DNA from: Sphingomonas sp. UNC305MFCol5.2
GTDB lineage: Bacteria; Pseudomonadota; Alphaproteobacteria; Sphingomonadales; Sphingomonadaceae
Direction: 5' to 3'
Assembly (NCBI RefSeq): GCF_000712135.1
Contig: NZ_JOOE01000002.1
Location: forward strand, 1-64,000
Length of the DNA stretch: 64,000 nucleotides
Shown here: in pieces, positions 16,969-25,951 of the stretch
Numbering within the stretch: the first letter of the stretch is position 1
How the letters are laid out: the number at the start of each line of letters is the position of its first letter
Program-made: the position numbers and the translations under genes
Notes under the pieces: generated by a model
Seen by the model: the letters and a program-made list of their open reading frames with translations, nothing else
Databases searched by the model: none
What the model was told of the DNA's origin: nothing

Positions 16969-17969
16969 AAATCGCCGCTTTTTGATCCGACAGTTATGTC
17001 AATATCGTGATTTGCTGCCCACTGGAGGCGGCGCGATCTTCACCTGGGGCGCACGCTGAATATCCGGTTCTGGGCCGTAAGCCGCCAGACCGATCCCTCC
17101 CTGGGCTTGGCGAAATTTGCGATGTTCACGCATAGAGCCGAATCGCACGGCGCGGCGTGACCCAGTAATTTCGCCAAGCCGATTTTTGGGGAACAAAAGT
17201 CAGACATTTTACAGGATTTTACAAATAACGCATGAGAAATGCGGTGTAACGTTCCTGAAACACACAAATAATCCTTCTCGGCACTTTCATCTGTCAAAAT
17301 AGGATGGCATGATGCGTCCGCCGGGGGCACATGCCGGCGTGTTTCGGGGAGCACCCTAGTGGGCCCAGATCTTGCGTACGGCGTCGGCGTCCCGCTCGAG
17401 CGCCCACCGTTTTTGCGCCGCGACGCGGCATCAAAGCGTCTTTCCGATTTCCGGGCCGAGCCGTCCGAGAAGTTCCGGCCGGAGTCCGCGCGTATCGCGC
17501 CGAGGCGCCGATCGCCGGCAGGGCATCACCTTATTGCACGCTGATCCGCCGGCCGCGCCGGCCCGCGAAGGTGTGTCGATCATGCAATGACGAATTACGA
17601 AGGAGACAATGATCCTGGCAGATTGAGAACGGACGACCGCCGCGAGCCTCTGGATTGAGGGACATGATCGGAAGCAGCGGCGCTTTTCCCTAAAATCGCG
17701 AACCCTTTTCGGAGCACTCTCGCAAATGACGGGAGGCTAGAAAATGCGATGAATCAAATTATGGTCAAGTCAACTCGGTTGATTTTGGCTATCGTGCCAG
17801 TTTTATTCCATGAGATCTCAAGTTAACTACAAAAAATATGGGAATAGTCCGATAAATATCGACTCATTAACCATTTGTTAACTTCCTTCTTCTAGCCAAA
17901 TCCGGTCGATGTCACTTCATTTGCAGGTTATTCATGCACTTGACGGTGGCTTTAAAGGGAGATCGGCGG
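16969..17969. other. 1-kb gene-poor, partly AT-rich region before the adhesin operon
   Basis: No convincing coding sequence. It contains the long inverted repeat described separately at 17104-17180 and, from about 17700 to 17900, an AT-rich stretch strikingly different from the surrounding DNA (for example ACTACAAAAAATATGGG and ATTAACCATTTGTTAAC). The AT-rich part ends about 75 bases before the adhesin operon and is the most likely place for its promoter and regulator sites. Confidence 0.5.
17104..17180. repeat. 14-bp inverted repeat forming a long imperfect hairpin
   Basis: GGCTTGGCGAAATT (17104-17117) and its exact complement AATTTCGCCAAGCC (17167-17180) enclose 49 bases that themselves contain TCACGC/GCGTGA complementary blocks. 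The whole can fold as one 77-base hairpin. No gene overlaps it convincingly. It could be a miniature mobile element, a regulatory RNA or a terminator for the upstream membrane-protein gene. Confidence 0.5.
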
Positions 17970-18566
17970 GTGATTCAAAAAGGGAAAAATGCGGCTCCCG
18001 GGAGCCGAGCAGTGGCGAGGCGCCCGAAGCGTCGCCTGACCGCGGTCGCGGCGATGATCGGAGTCGCTTTCGCCGGCGGCGCGGGCGTTTCCGCGCTGGC
18101 GCAGCAGGCAGCGGCGCCAGCGGCCGCCAATCTCTTCCAGGAGCAGGCTACCAAGCTGGGCGCGAAGACCTGTACCGGGCTCTACTCGGCGCTGGGCGGC
18201 CTGGTCGCCCAGGGCTCGACGCACGCGGTGCGAACCCAGACCAACAAGGAATCGCCCGACACCCATCTCGTGCGAGGCACGGTGGGGATGACCTATAATC
18301 TGCCCGAGCTCAAAGGGCAGGCAGCTGGCGTGGTCCTTGCCGCGCCGCGGGGCAAGGGCTGCGAAGGCCAGTTCGTGCGCGTGGCGCCGTTCCAGAGGAC
18401 TTGCCAGCAAATGGTGGGCCTCTTGCCCAAGGGCAGCGCGACGAAGGCCAATCTGTCCGGAGTGCCGCTCTACGAGCTGGGCGGCGGCCAAGGGCAGGCA
18501 CTGATGATCGCGAGCGGCCAGAGTTGCGTCGTCGTGACCATCACCGACGGCACGCAAGGCGCGTAA
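17970..18566 (+). CDS. Exported four-cysteine protein, first gene of the adhesin operon
   Basis: About 198 residues. A basic leader (RRPKRRLTAVAAMIGVAFAGG) and an ALAQQ cleavage site form an extended signal peptide. The mature part contains four Cys in a spacing that suggests two disulfides (KTCTGLYS, GKGCEGQ, QRTCQQM, GQSCVVV). I do not recognise the domain. I prefer the GTG at 17970, preceded by AAAGGGAG 8 bases away; an ATG at 17934 lacks a ribosome site. It sits 154 bases before the trimeric autotransporter gene and probably forms one transcript with it, so it may be a periplasmic or surface partner of the adhesin. Confidence 0.7.
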   Translation: MIQKGKNAAPGSRAVARRPKRRLTAVAAMIGVAFAGGAGVSALAQQAAAPAAANLFQEQATKLGAKTCTGLYSALGGLVAQGSTHAVRTQTNKESPDTHLVRGTVGMTYNLPELKGQAAGVVLAAPRGKGCEGQFVRVAPFQRTCQQMVGLLPKGSATKANLSGVPLYELGGGQGQALMIASGQSCVVVTITDGTQGA

Positions 18567-18720
18567 GCGAACACCGATCGGGCGCCGCCGTGTCGCACGG
18601 TGGCTGCCGCTTTCGACCAAGCAATCGGGATCACGGGCGTGTGCCGCACGCAGCGGACAATTGCGCCCACTTCGCCGCCCGAGCCGCATCAGGGCCGGGC
18701 CAGTCAACAGGGAGTATATC

Positions 18721-21700
18721 ATGATCGAGGCCGAGACCGCATCGAACGCACACAGCCGCCACTCCAATTTCGGGGGCAACTGGATCAACGGGCCGCACGG
18801 AGCAGGCTGGACGCAGCGGCGCCGGCTGATGGCCGTGCTGCGCCGCGCGCACCGCGTGCTGGGCGTCGACCGCAAGGAACTGGGCGTTGGATCGCTGGGC
18901 TTCGGCGGCGGCGCCCGATCGGCATTGCTGTCGTCCGCGAGCCCGGCGGGCATGATCGGCGGCCTCGCCGCGATCGTCGCGCTGGGGCTGCCCTCGGCGG
19001 CGCAAGCCCAGACCGCCGTCGGAAACGGCACCGCGTCGGGTGCGCAGAGCATAGCGATCGGAACCACCGCGACCACCGCTACCGCGAGCGGACCCCGCAG
19101 TATCGCCATCGGTAACCAGCCGACGGCGGCCGGCGTGGATTCCATTGCGCAAGGCACGCTCGCCAGTGCCGGCGCCCAGAACGCCGTCGCCATCGGCTTC
19201 CAGGCGGCCGCGACTCAGATCAACACCGTCTATCTCGGCTCGCGCACTGCTGCGGGAACGGGAGCGCTTGCACCCGGGGCCATCGCCATCGGCACCGATG
19301 TGACGGCGTCCCTGAACGACGCCGTCGCGATTGGGCGTCAGTCCGTTTCATCGGGTCAATATACGGTGGCTCTCGGCCTGTTCGCGAATGCCTCCGGCCC
19401 TGGGGGCGCGGTGGCGGTGGGGCAAGGCGCCATCTCGAACAACGTCAATACGGTCGCGCTCGGCGTCCAGGCCAATGCCACCGCAGCGGGCGCCAGCGCC
19501 TTGGGCACTTTCTCGCTTGCCTCGGGAGGGAACTCTACTGCGGTCGGCGTCGGCGCCACGGCCAGCGGTGCCTATGCCTGGGCCGGCGGTCATGGGTCCG
19601 TCGCCGGTGGTGTCAACAGCACGGCAATCGGGCGCTTGGCCAACGCCGCCGGCGCCGATTCTGCCTCCGCCGGTTTCAATTCCAGCGCGGCGGGAATCAG
19701 CGCATCGGCGTTCGGCACCGTCGCCAATGCCTCGGGAGACTATTCGCTGGCTTTGGGCAACCAATCCGTATCGAGCGGGTTCGGCTCGGTCGCGGCGGGT
19801 TCTGGAGCCCAAGGCACGGCATTGGGGACCGTCGCGATCGGCAACAACACCCTTGCGACCGTCGCCCGCGCAACGGCGCTGGGTGTCAGCGCGTCCGCGG
19901 GCGGGCAGAGTGCGCTGGCTGTGGGCGATACCGCGAATGCGAGCGCTAATGCCAGCACCGCCATTGGCAACACGGCAGTTGCCAGCGGCGTAAACGCCTC
20001 CTCGTTCGGATCTGGCGCGAATGCGACAGGCGACAATTCCCTCGCTGCCGGCGTCAGCGCCAATGCCAGCGGAATCGCCAGTACCGCACTCGGCATCGGC
20101 GCCAAGGCCACGGCGCTATCCGCGGTCGCGGTTGGAAACAATGCGATTGCGAACGCCGCCGACTCGGTCGCCATCGGCACCAACACGACCGCCACCGGCG
20201 GCAAGGCAGTGGCGATCGGCGCCGGCAACGTCGCCAATGGCGACGGCGCGGTCGCGATCGGCGATCCCAGCACCGCGACCGGCGACGGCGCGGTGGCGCA
20301 GGGCAAGGACAATACTGCCACCGGCAACGGCTCGGTCGCGATGGGCAACACCAACATGGTCGGCGGCGGTGGCCAGGCGATCAGCACGCCGGGCATCGCA
20401 GCGCAGGGTGCGGTGGGCATCGGCTACCAGAACACGGTGGTCGGCCAGGGCAGCGTGGCGATCGGCAATACCAGCAGCGCGCTGGCGGCGGGCGCGGTCG
20501 CGTTCGGCGACACCGCGGTGGCGAACAATGCGCGCGACGTGGCGCTGGGTTCGGGATCGGTCACCGCGGTGGCGGTGCCGACCGCCAGCGCGACCATCAA
20601 CGGCACCAATTACGCCTTCGCCGGCACTACGCCCACCAGCACGGTGAGCGTCGGCGCGTTGGGCACCGAGCGGACGATCACCAACGTCGCCGCCGGCCGG
20701 ATCAGCGGCGGCTCGACCGACGCGGTCAACGGCTCGCAGCTCTTCGCGACCAACCAGTCGATCGACTCGCTGGCGAACACGGTCAACGCGACCGCCATCC
20801 ACTATCTCAGCGTCAACGACGGCGGCGTCACCGGCGGCAATTACACCAATAACGGCGCGACCGGGGCGAATTCGATCGCCCTGGGTGTGAATGCGGCTTC
20901 GCAGACGGTGGATAGTGTCGCCATCGGCAATGGCGCCTTCAATCAACCTCCGGGAGCCGGCGTCGTCGCCAACCAGATTGCGATCGGTTCCGCGGCGCAC
21001 ACCTTCAGCGGCAATGCTATCGCCATCGGCTCCCAATCCTCCGCGCTCAACGTGAACGCGATCGCGCTCGGCGCGTCGGCGACCGGAAGCACCGCCTATG
21101 CTATCGCCATCGGCTCCGGGCCGGCGGCGGGCGCGAGCGCAACTGGGATCGGGTCCATTGCCATCGGCGGTGGCGGCGGAACCGTGCCCACCGGTGCTCC
21201 AGCCTCGGCAACCGGAGCGCGCGCGATCGCCATCGGTCAGAACACGGTTGCGGGGTTCACGAATTCGGTCGCCATGGGCAACAGGTCCACGGTCGGCAGC
21301 GCGTCTTCGGTCGCGCTGGGCGATACCGCCACCACGGGCGCGACCGGCGCGAACGTCGCCATCGGCAATCTGAGCACCGCCAATTCCGGTACCGCAGCCG
21401 GCGGCGCGGTGGCGATCGGGCGCTCCAACACCGCATTCGGCGATGGTGCGGTATCGATCGGCGATCCAAGCTACGCCAGCGGCACCGGCGCCTTCACCGG
21501 CGGCGCGAACAACATCGCCAACAGCGATGGAACCGCAACGGCCACGGCCGCAAACCAGGCCACTGGCGCGGTCGCGATCGGCAACAACAACCGGGCGATC
21601 GGCCAAGGCAGCGTCGCGCTCGGCAACGGCTCGACCGCCGGCGCGGCGGGCCTCGCCGGGAATGTCGCACTCGGCAACGGCGCGACAGCCACGGCAAGCG

Positions 21701-24480
21701 CAGGCGATGTCGCGCTCGGCTCGGGCTCGAGCACGCTTGCGGCAGTAGGCACGGCCAGCGCGCTGATCGGCGGCAATACCTATAACTTCGCCGGCACCAC
21801 GCCGCTCAGCACTGTCAGCGTCGGCGCTGTCGGTGCCGAGCGGACCATCACCAATGTCGCGGCGGGCCGGCTCAGCGGCAGCTCGACCGACGCGGTCAAC
21901 GGCTCGCAGCTCTTCGCGACCAACCAACAAGTGACGCAAAACACCACCGACATCACCAATCTCGATGGCCGGGTGACGACGGTCGAAGGCGCCATCACCA
22001 ACATCACCACCGGTGGCGGCATCAAATATTTCCGCGCCAATTCGGTGCTGGCGGACAGCCAGGCGCTGGGGACCGACTCGGTCGCCATCGGCCCCAATGC
22101 AGTGGCCAACAATGCCGGCGACATCGCGCTCGGCAATGGCTCGACCACCACAGCGGCGGTGGGCACGGCGAGTGCGCTGATCGGCGGCAATACCTATAAT
22201 TTCGCCGGGACCACGCCGCTCAGCACGCTCAGCATCGGCGCCGTCGGTGCCGAGCGCACGATCACCAATGTCGCCGCGGGCCGGCTCGACGGAAGTTCGA
22301 CCGACGCAGTCAACGGATCGCAGCTCTTCGCGACCAACAGCCAGGTGACGATCAACACCAATGACATCGCCGCTCTCGATGGCCGGGTGACGACGGTCGA
22401 AGGCGATGTCGTCAATCTCGACGGCCGGGTGACCACGGTCGAGGGCAGCCTCACCAATCTCGGCAACGCGCTCACCAATATCACCGGAGATACCTCGACT
22501 GCCTATACCGACGCGAACGGCATCGGCATTCGCTACGCCCGCACCAACGAGACGGGCCTCGCGCAGACCGACGCCTTCGCGCAAGGGGTGGGCTCGACCG
22601 CGCTCGGCTATCAGGCAACCGCCGTCGCCGGGAATGCAGTCGCGCTGGGCCGCGGGGCCCAGGCCAGCATCGACGGCTCACTGGCGCTGGGCAGCGGTTC
22701 GCTCGCCGATCGTGCGATCGCGCCGATCAGCGGCACGATCCCGACCGGTATCGGCTTCGTTCCGTACAACACGACCGACGCGACGCTGCTCGGCGCCGTT
22801 TCGGTAGGCAACGCGACGACGAACCAATATCGCCAGATCACCAACGTCGCCGACGGCACGAATGCGCAGGACGCCGTAACGCTGCGCCAGCTCCAGGGCG
22901 CGATCGGGTCGGTCTCGGTGACTCCGGTGCTCTACTTCCATGCCAATTCGGCGGCGGTGGACTCGCTCGCGGCGGGCGCGGAATCGATCGCGGTCGGCCC
23001 GACCACCGTGGTCAACGGCGACAACGGCATCGGCATGGGCAACGGTGCGATCGTCGATCAGACCGCGCCGGGCGGCACTGCGATCGGGCAGAACGCGCAT
23101 GTCTCGCAGGCCGACGGCATCGCCTTCGGCACCAATTCGATCGCCAACGGCATCCAGTCGATCGCGATCGGCCCCGGCGCCAACGCCAGCTTCTCGGGCA
23201 GCGTCGCGCTCGGTGCCGGGGCGACGACGGCGGTCGGCTCGCGGACCGGCTATACCGGCTATGGCCTCGCCGCACCGCAGAACTCGGCGGGCGAGGTTTC
23301 GGTAGGCAGCGCGGGCGCCGAGCGGCAGCTCACCAATGTCGCGGCGGGCTCGGCGCCGACCGATGCCGTGAACGTCAGCCAGCTCAACCAGGTGGCGCAG
23401 AATACCGCCACTGCGCTGGGCGGCGGGGCATCCTACAATTCGACCACCGGCGCCTATACCGCACCGAGCTACACGGTGGGCGGGAACACCTACAACAATG
23501 TCGGCGACGCGCTCGGCGCGCAGACCACGGCGGTCACCAATCTCGAAAACCGAGTGACCACCGTCGAGGGCAACGTCACCAATCTCGGCGACAGCGTGGC
23601 GGCCGGGCTGGGCGGCGGATCGACCTATAATCCGACGACCGGCACCGTGACGACGAACCTCAACGTCGGCGGGAACAACTACAGCAACGTCAACGACGCG
23701 TTGCAGGCGCTGAACTCGACGGCGAGCGCCGGCTGGAACATCCAGGCCAATGGCGGTCCCTCGACCAACGTTCCGTCGAACGGCACGCTCAACGTTACCG
23801 CCGGCTCCAACACCGTCGTGACGCTGACCGGCAATAGGCTGGAAGTCGCGATGGCGGACAATCCGACGTTCAACGGCGTGGTCAATGCCAATGGCGGTCT
23901 CGCCGTCGGCGCCAACACCAGCGTCAACATGGGCGGCAATGTCGTCCAGAATGTCGGAGCGGGCGCAGTGAACGCGACTTCGACCGACGCGGTCAACGGG
24001 TCGCAGCTCTACCCGGTTCAGCAGCAGGCCAGCAATTCGGTGCAATATGATCCGGGCCGCAATTCGGTGACGTTCAACCCGGGCGGCCAGGCGGCGGTGC
24101 TGCACAATGTCGCGGCCGGCGTCGCACCGACCGACGCCGTCAATCTCCAGCAGCTCAACGACGGCCTCGCCAATACGCTGCAATCGGCCAACGCCTATAC
24201 CGACTCGCGGCTGGCCGGCGTCGAGTTCGATCTGTCGCAGGTCCGAAGGGACGCCAATGCCGGTACCGCGGGCGCGCTGGCCGCGGCGGGACTTCCCCAG
24301 GCGTTCGAGCCGGGGCGCGGAATGCTGGCGTTCGGCGCCGGCACTTATCAGGGGCAGTCCGCCTTCGCTCTCGGGCTCTCGCGCGTGATGGATGACGGGA
24401 AGACCGTCATCAAGGCCGGCGCGACCTATGACACGCAGCGGCGCGTCGGCGCCAATGCCGGCGTCGGCTTCCAGTTCTGA
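18721..24480 (+). CDS. Trimeric autotransporter adhesin (YadA-like)
   Basis: A 1,919-residue type Vc autotransporter. The leader is long: about 95 residues ending with a hydrophobic stretch (GLAAIVALGLPSAAQAQ). The head (to about residue 600) is made of dozens of 14-residue YadA-head motifs (SVAIGxxAxAxG). Neck/stalk modules follow, each with ERTITNVAAGR and STDAVNGSQLFATN, and coiled-coil stretches (LDGRVTTVEG). A second, smaller head region lies between the stalks. The last 80 residues are the YadA membrane anchor (GMLAFGAGTYQGQSAFALGLSRV to the terminal Phe). Proteins of this kind form trimeric surface fibres that mediate attachment and autoagglutination. Start chosen at 18721 with AGGGAG upstream. 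Followed by BamE-like and Skp-like genes. Confidence 0.95.
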   Translation: MIEAETASNAHSRHSNFGGNWINGPHGAGWTQRRRLMAVLRRAHRVLGVDRKELGVGSLGFGGGARSALLSSASPAGMIGGLAAIVALGLPSAAQAQTAVGNGTASGAQSIAIGTTATTATASGPRSIAIGNQPTAAGVDSIAQGTLASAGAQNAVAIGFQAAATQINTVYLGSRTAAGTGALAPGAIAIGTDVTASLNDAVAIGRQSVSSGQYTVALGLFANASGPGGAVAVGQGAISNNVNTVALGVQANATAAGASALGTFSLASGGNSTAVGVGATASGAYAWAGGHGSVAGGVNSTAIGRLANAAGADSASAGFNSSAAGISASAFGTVANASGDYSLALGNQSVSSGFGSVAAGSGAQGTALGTVAIGNNTLATVARATALGVSASAGGQSALAVGDTANASANASTAIGNTAVASGVNASSFGSGANATGDNSLAAGVSANASGIASTALGIGAKATALSAVAVGNNAIANAADSVAIGTNTTATGGKAVAIGAGNVANGDGAVAIGDPSTATGDGAVAQGKDNTATGNGSVAMGNTNMVGGGGQAISTPGIAAQGAVGIGYQNTVVGQGSVAIGNTSSALAAGAVAFGDTAVANNARDVALGSGSVTAVAVPTASATINGTNYAFAGTTPTSTVSVGALGTERTITNVAAGRISGGSTDAVNGSQLFATNQSIDSLANTVNATAIHYLSVNDGGVTGGNYTNNGATGANSIALGVNAASQTVDSVAIGNGAFNQPPGAGVVANQIAIGSAAHTFSGNAIAIGSQSSALNVNAIALGASATGSTAYAIAIGSGPAAGASATGIGSIAIGGGGGTVPTGAPASATGARAIAIGQNTVAGFTNSVAMGNRSTVGSASSVALGDTATTGATGANVAIGNLSTANSGTAAGGAVAIGRSNTAFGDGAVSIGDPSYASGTGAFTGGANNIANSDGTATATAANQATGAVAIGNNNRAIGQGSVALGNGSTAGAAGLAGNVALGNGATATASAGDVALGSGSSTLAAVGTASALIGGNTYNFAGTTPLSTVSVGAVGAERTITNVAAGRLSGSSTDAVNGSQLFATNQQVTQNTTDITNLDGRVTTVEGAITNITTGGGIKYFRANSVLADSQALGTDSVAIGPNAVANNAGDIALGNGSTTTAAVGTASALIGGNTYNFAGTTPLSTLSIGAVGAERTITNVAAGRLDGSSTDAVNGSQLFATNSQVTINTNDIAALDGRVTTVEGDVVNLDGRVTTVEGSLTNLGNALTNITGDTSTAYTDANGIGIRYARTNETGLAQTDAFAQGVGSTALGYQATAVAGNAVALGRGAQASIDGSLALGSGSLADRAIAPISGTIPTGIGFVPYNTTDATLLGAVSVGNATTNQYRQITNVADGTNAQDAVTLRQLQGAIGSVSVTPVLYFHANSAAVDSLAAGAESIAVGPTTVVNGDNGIGMGNGAIVDQTAPGGTAIGQNAHVSQADGIAFGTNSIANGIQSIAIGPGANASFSGSVALGAGATTAVGSRTGYTGYGLAAPQNSAGEVSVGSAGAERQLTNVAAGSAPTDAVNVSQLNQVAQNTATALGGGASYNSTTGAYTAPSYTVGGNTYNNVGDALGAQTTAVTNLENRVTTVEGNVTNLGDSVAAGLGGGSTYNPTTGTVTTNLNVGGNNYSNVNDALQALNSTASAGWNIQANGGPSTNVPSNGTLNVTAGSNTVVTLTGNRLEVAMADNPTFNGVVNANGGLAVGANTSVNMGGNVVQNVGAGAVNATSTDAVNGSQLYPVQQQASNSVQYDPGRNSVTFNPGGQAAVLHNVAAGVAPTDAVNLQQLNDGLANTLQSANAYTDSRLAGVEFDLSQVRRDANAGTAGALAAAGLPQAFEPGRGMLAFGAGTYQGQSAFALGLSRVMDDGKTVIKAGATYDTQRRVGANAGVGFQF
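20578..20754 (+). repeat. Adhesin neck/stalk repeat, copy 1 (177 bp)
   Basis: First of three in-frame 177-base units within the autotransporter gene, each encoding a neck-stalk module from TASA..NG to GSQLFATN. This copy is the most divergent. Confidence 0.7.
21748..21924 (+). repeat. Adhesin neck/stalk repeat, copy 2 (177 bp)
   Basis: In-frame 177-base unit, almost identical to copy 3 at both DNA and protein level (shared GGNTYNFAGTTPLST and GAERTITNVAAGRL). Confidence 0.8.
22162..22338 (+). repeat. Adhesin neck/stalk repeat, copy 3 (177 bp)
   Basis: Near-identical to copy 2, beginning 414 bases after it. The pair could recombine without shifting the frame, deleting or duplicating 138 residues. 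Confidence 0.8.
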
Positions 24481-24516
24481 CCCCCCTCTCCCATCTCATC
24501 TTCCAAGGAGGACACA

Positions 24517-24945
24517 ATGAAAACCGAGTTCCTCGCGCTCACGATCCTTTCGGGCCTCATCAGTCCGGCCACGGCCATGGCTCAAAAAGCCTCGCCGCCG
24601 CCCACGACCTATGTGGCGTCGGTCGATCCCTCGGCCTTTCACAAGGCACCGCTCGAGCACAAGAAACTGGGCGTGACGGTGAGCCCCGCCTCGGTGCGGC
24701 TGATCACCCCCGGCGTCGACAAGTTCAGCATCTATCCGTTGCTCGGCCCGCCGCATTTCGGCGAAGGCATCACGCGGCGGTGGAATTATGTCCTGTTCTT
24801 CCCCGTCGCGCCTGGAAGCGTGGAGCGGGTGCGCTGCCGGATGCAGATCCGCTTCGAGCGGCAGCGCGGGCGCTATAGCGTCACCGTCTCCGAAGTGATC
24901 TGGCAGGAGCAATCCTGCGCGGATCGGGTTGCGGCCGCGAGCTGA
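24517..24945 (+). CDS. Exported BamE/SmpA-like protein linked to the adhesin
   Basis: A 142-residue protein with a Sec signal peptide (ISPATAMAQ). The mature part has the SmpA/OmlA (BamE) pattern: DKFSIYPLLGPPHFGEGI, then TRRWNYVLFF and a final strand pair with two Cys (RVRCRMQ, QEQSCAD). There is no lipobox Cys, so unlike BamE of the Bam complex it would be a soluble periplasmic protein. A strong AAGGAGG precedes the start, 36 bases after the adhesin stop. Being fixed between the adhesin and a Skp-like gene it is probably a dedicated helper for outer-membrane insertion of the autotransporter. That role is inferred. Confidence 0.7.
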   Translation: MKTEFLALTILSGLISPATAMAQKASPPPTTYVASVDPSAFHKAPLEHKKLGVTVSPASVRLITPGVDKFSIYPLLGPPHFGEGITRRWNYVLFFPVAPGSVERVRCRMQIRFERQRGRYSVTVSEVIWQEQSCADRVAAAS

Positions 24946-24964
24946 TTGAGGGAGAGGTGGCGCT

Positions 24965-25495
24965 ATGCGATTGATCGGCGTGTTCGCCACCTCCCTACTC
25001 GTGCTTGTCGGCGTTCCCGCTGCCGCACAGACATTCGGACCGCCGGTTCCGGGGATGTGCCTGTTGTCGCGGACAGGTGCCATCGGCGCTTCGCGCGCGG
25101 GCCAGTCGATGCAGGTGCAACTGAAGCAGATGCAGGCATCGCTGAACGGCGAACTGGCGCAGCGGCGGGCCTCCATCGATCGGGATCGCCGGGCGCTCGA
25201 AGCGCGGCAAAGCGCCATCGCGCCCATCGAGTTTCAGCGGCAGCTGGGCGTCCTCAACCAGCAGGCGCAGAGCCTGGAGCAGCAGCAGAATGCGCGTTTC
25301 ATCGCCGCGCAGACCCGCGGTCAGCAGCAGATCGATCGCGCGCTCAACGACGCGCTCAGCCGCGTCATCACGCGCAACGCATGCGGCGTCGTGATGGAAC
25401 GCGACCACGCTTACGGGTGGAACAACGCGATGGACATCACGTCGGCGGCTGCCCGCGAGATGGACGGCATCCTGCAGAACGTCGTTCTCCAATGA
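24965..25495 (+). CDS. OmpH/Skp-family periplasmic chaperone
   Basis: The 176-residue product has a signal peptide (LLVLVGVPAAAQ) and the Skp/OmpH layout: a short beta start with an unusual Cys, then a long Gln/Arg-rich helical region (about residues 45-120, SLNGELAQRRASIDRDRRALEARQ) that forms the jellyfish tentacles, then a C-terminal strand (RNACGVVMERDHAYGW). Skp shields unfolded outer-membrane proteins in the periplasm. Position 19 bases after the BamE-like gene indicates an operon-specific copy serving the adhesin. A GGGAGAGG lies before the ATG. Confidence 0.8.
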   Translation: MRLIGVFATSLLVLVGVPAAAQTFGPPVPGMCLLSRTGAIGASRAGQSMQVQLKQMQASLNGELAQRRASIDRDRRALEARQSAIAPIEFQRQLGVLNQQAQSLEQQQNARFIAAQTRGQQQIDRALNDALSRVITRNACGVVMERDHAYGWNNAMDITSAAAREMDGILQNVVLQ

Positions 25496-25951
25496 GGGGC
25501 TTCCACGCGCGGCTGCTTCCGGGCGCCGCACAAGTGGCCGGAATGTCTGAATTTAGGGGGCGGGTTCAACGGGTCATCAGCTCAAACATATCACGAGCGG
25601 TACTGCTTTAGCGAAGCGACGAGCTAATCCAAAAGCAGCGCGCGACCGATGGGGCAGCGAGCCTCTATTCGCATCCGGTTTTGTTGAGCGGCAGCTACCG
25701 GATCACCTGGGATGATCACAGTGGCGTATCGGCGGTGTTCGCGGCCGTCGCAACGCGCAATCTGCAGAATGCGGGTCGTGTACAGCCAGTATAAATCAAA
25801 GCAGTCAGTGTCCAGCCAGTTGAGTATTGGCCGGAAGGGGAAGATTCCTCCACTCCGGCTGATTTATTCCTGAATCTGACTAAGTATTTTTCCGAGGGCA
25901 CAATCCCGTTGCGCGAGATCCAATAATGCTTAATCAAGTTCATGGGATATT
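25496..25951. other. Non-coding stretch between adhesin operon and fixL-like gene
   Basis: No gene recognised. The last 150 bases are AT-rich and probably hold the fixL-like promoter. I looked for an FNR/FixK box (TTGAT-N4-ATCAA) here and did not find one. Confidence 0.4.

Noticed and set aside
20116..22584. 822-codon reverse open frame opposite the adhesin gene
   Set aside because: Shadow of the high-GC repeat coding strand; Arg/Ala-rich and without start-site signals or family match.
18721..24480. CRISPR-like regular repetition
   Set aside because: Repetition is in frame and encodes YadA head and stalk motifs; there are no constant repeats with unique spacers.
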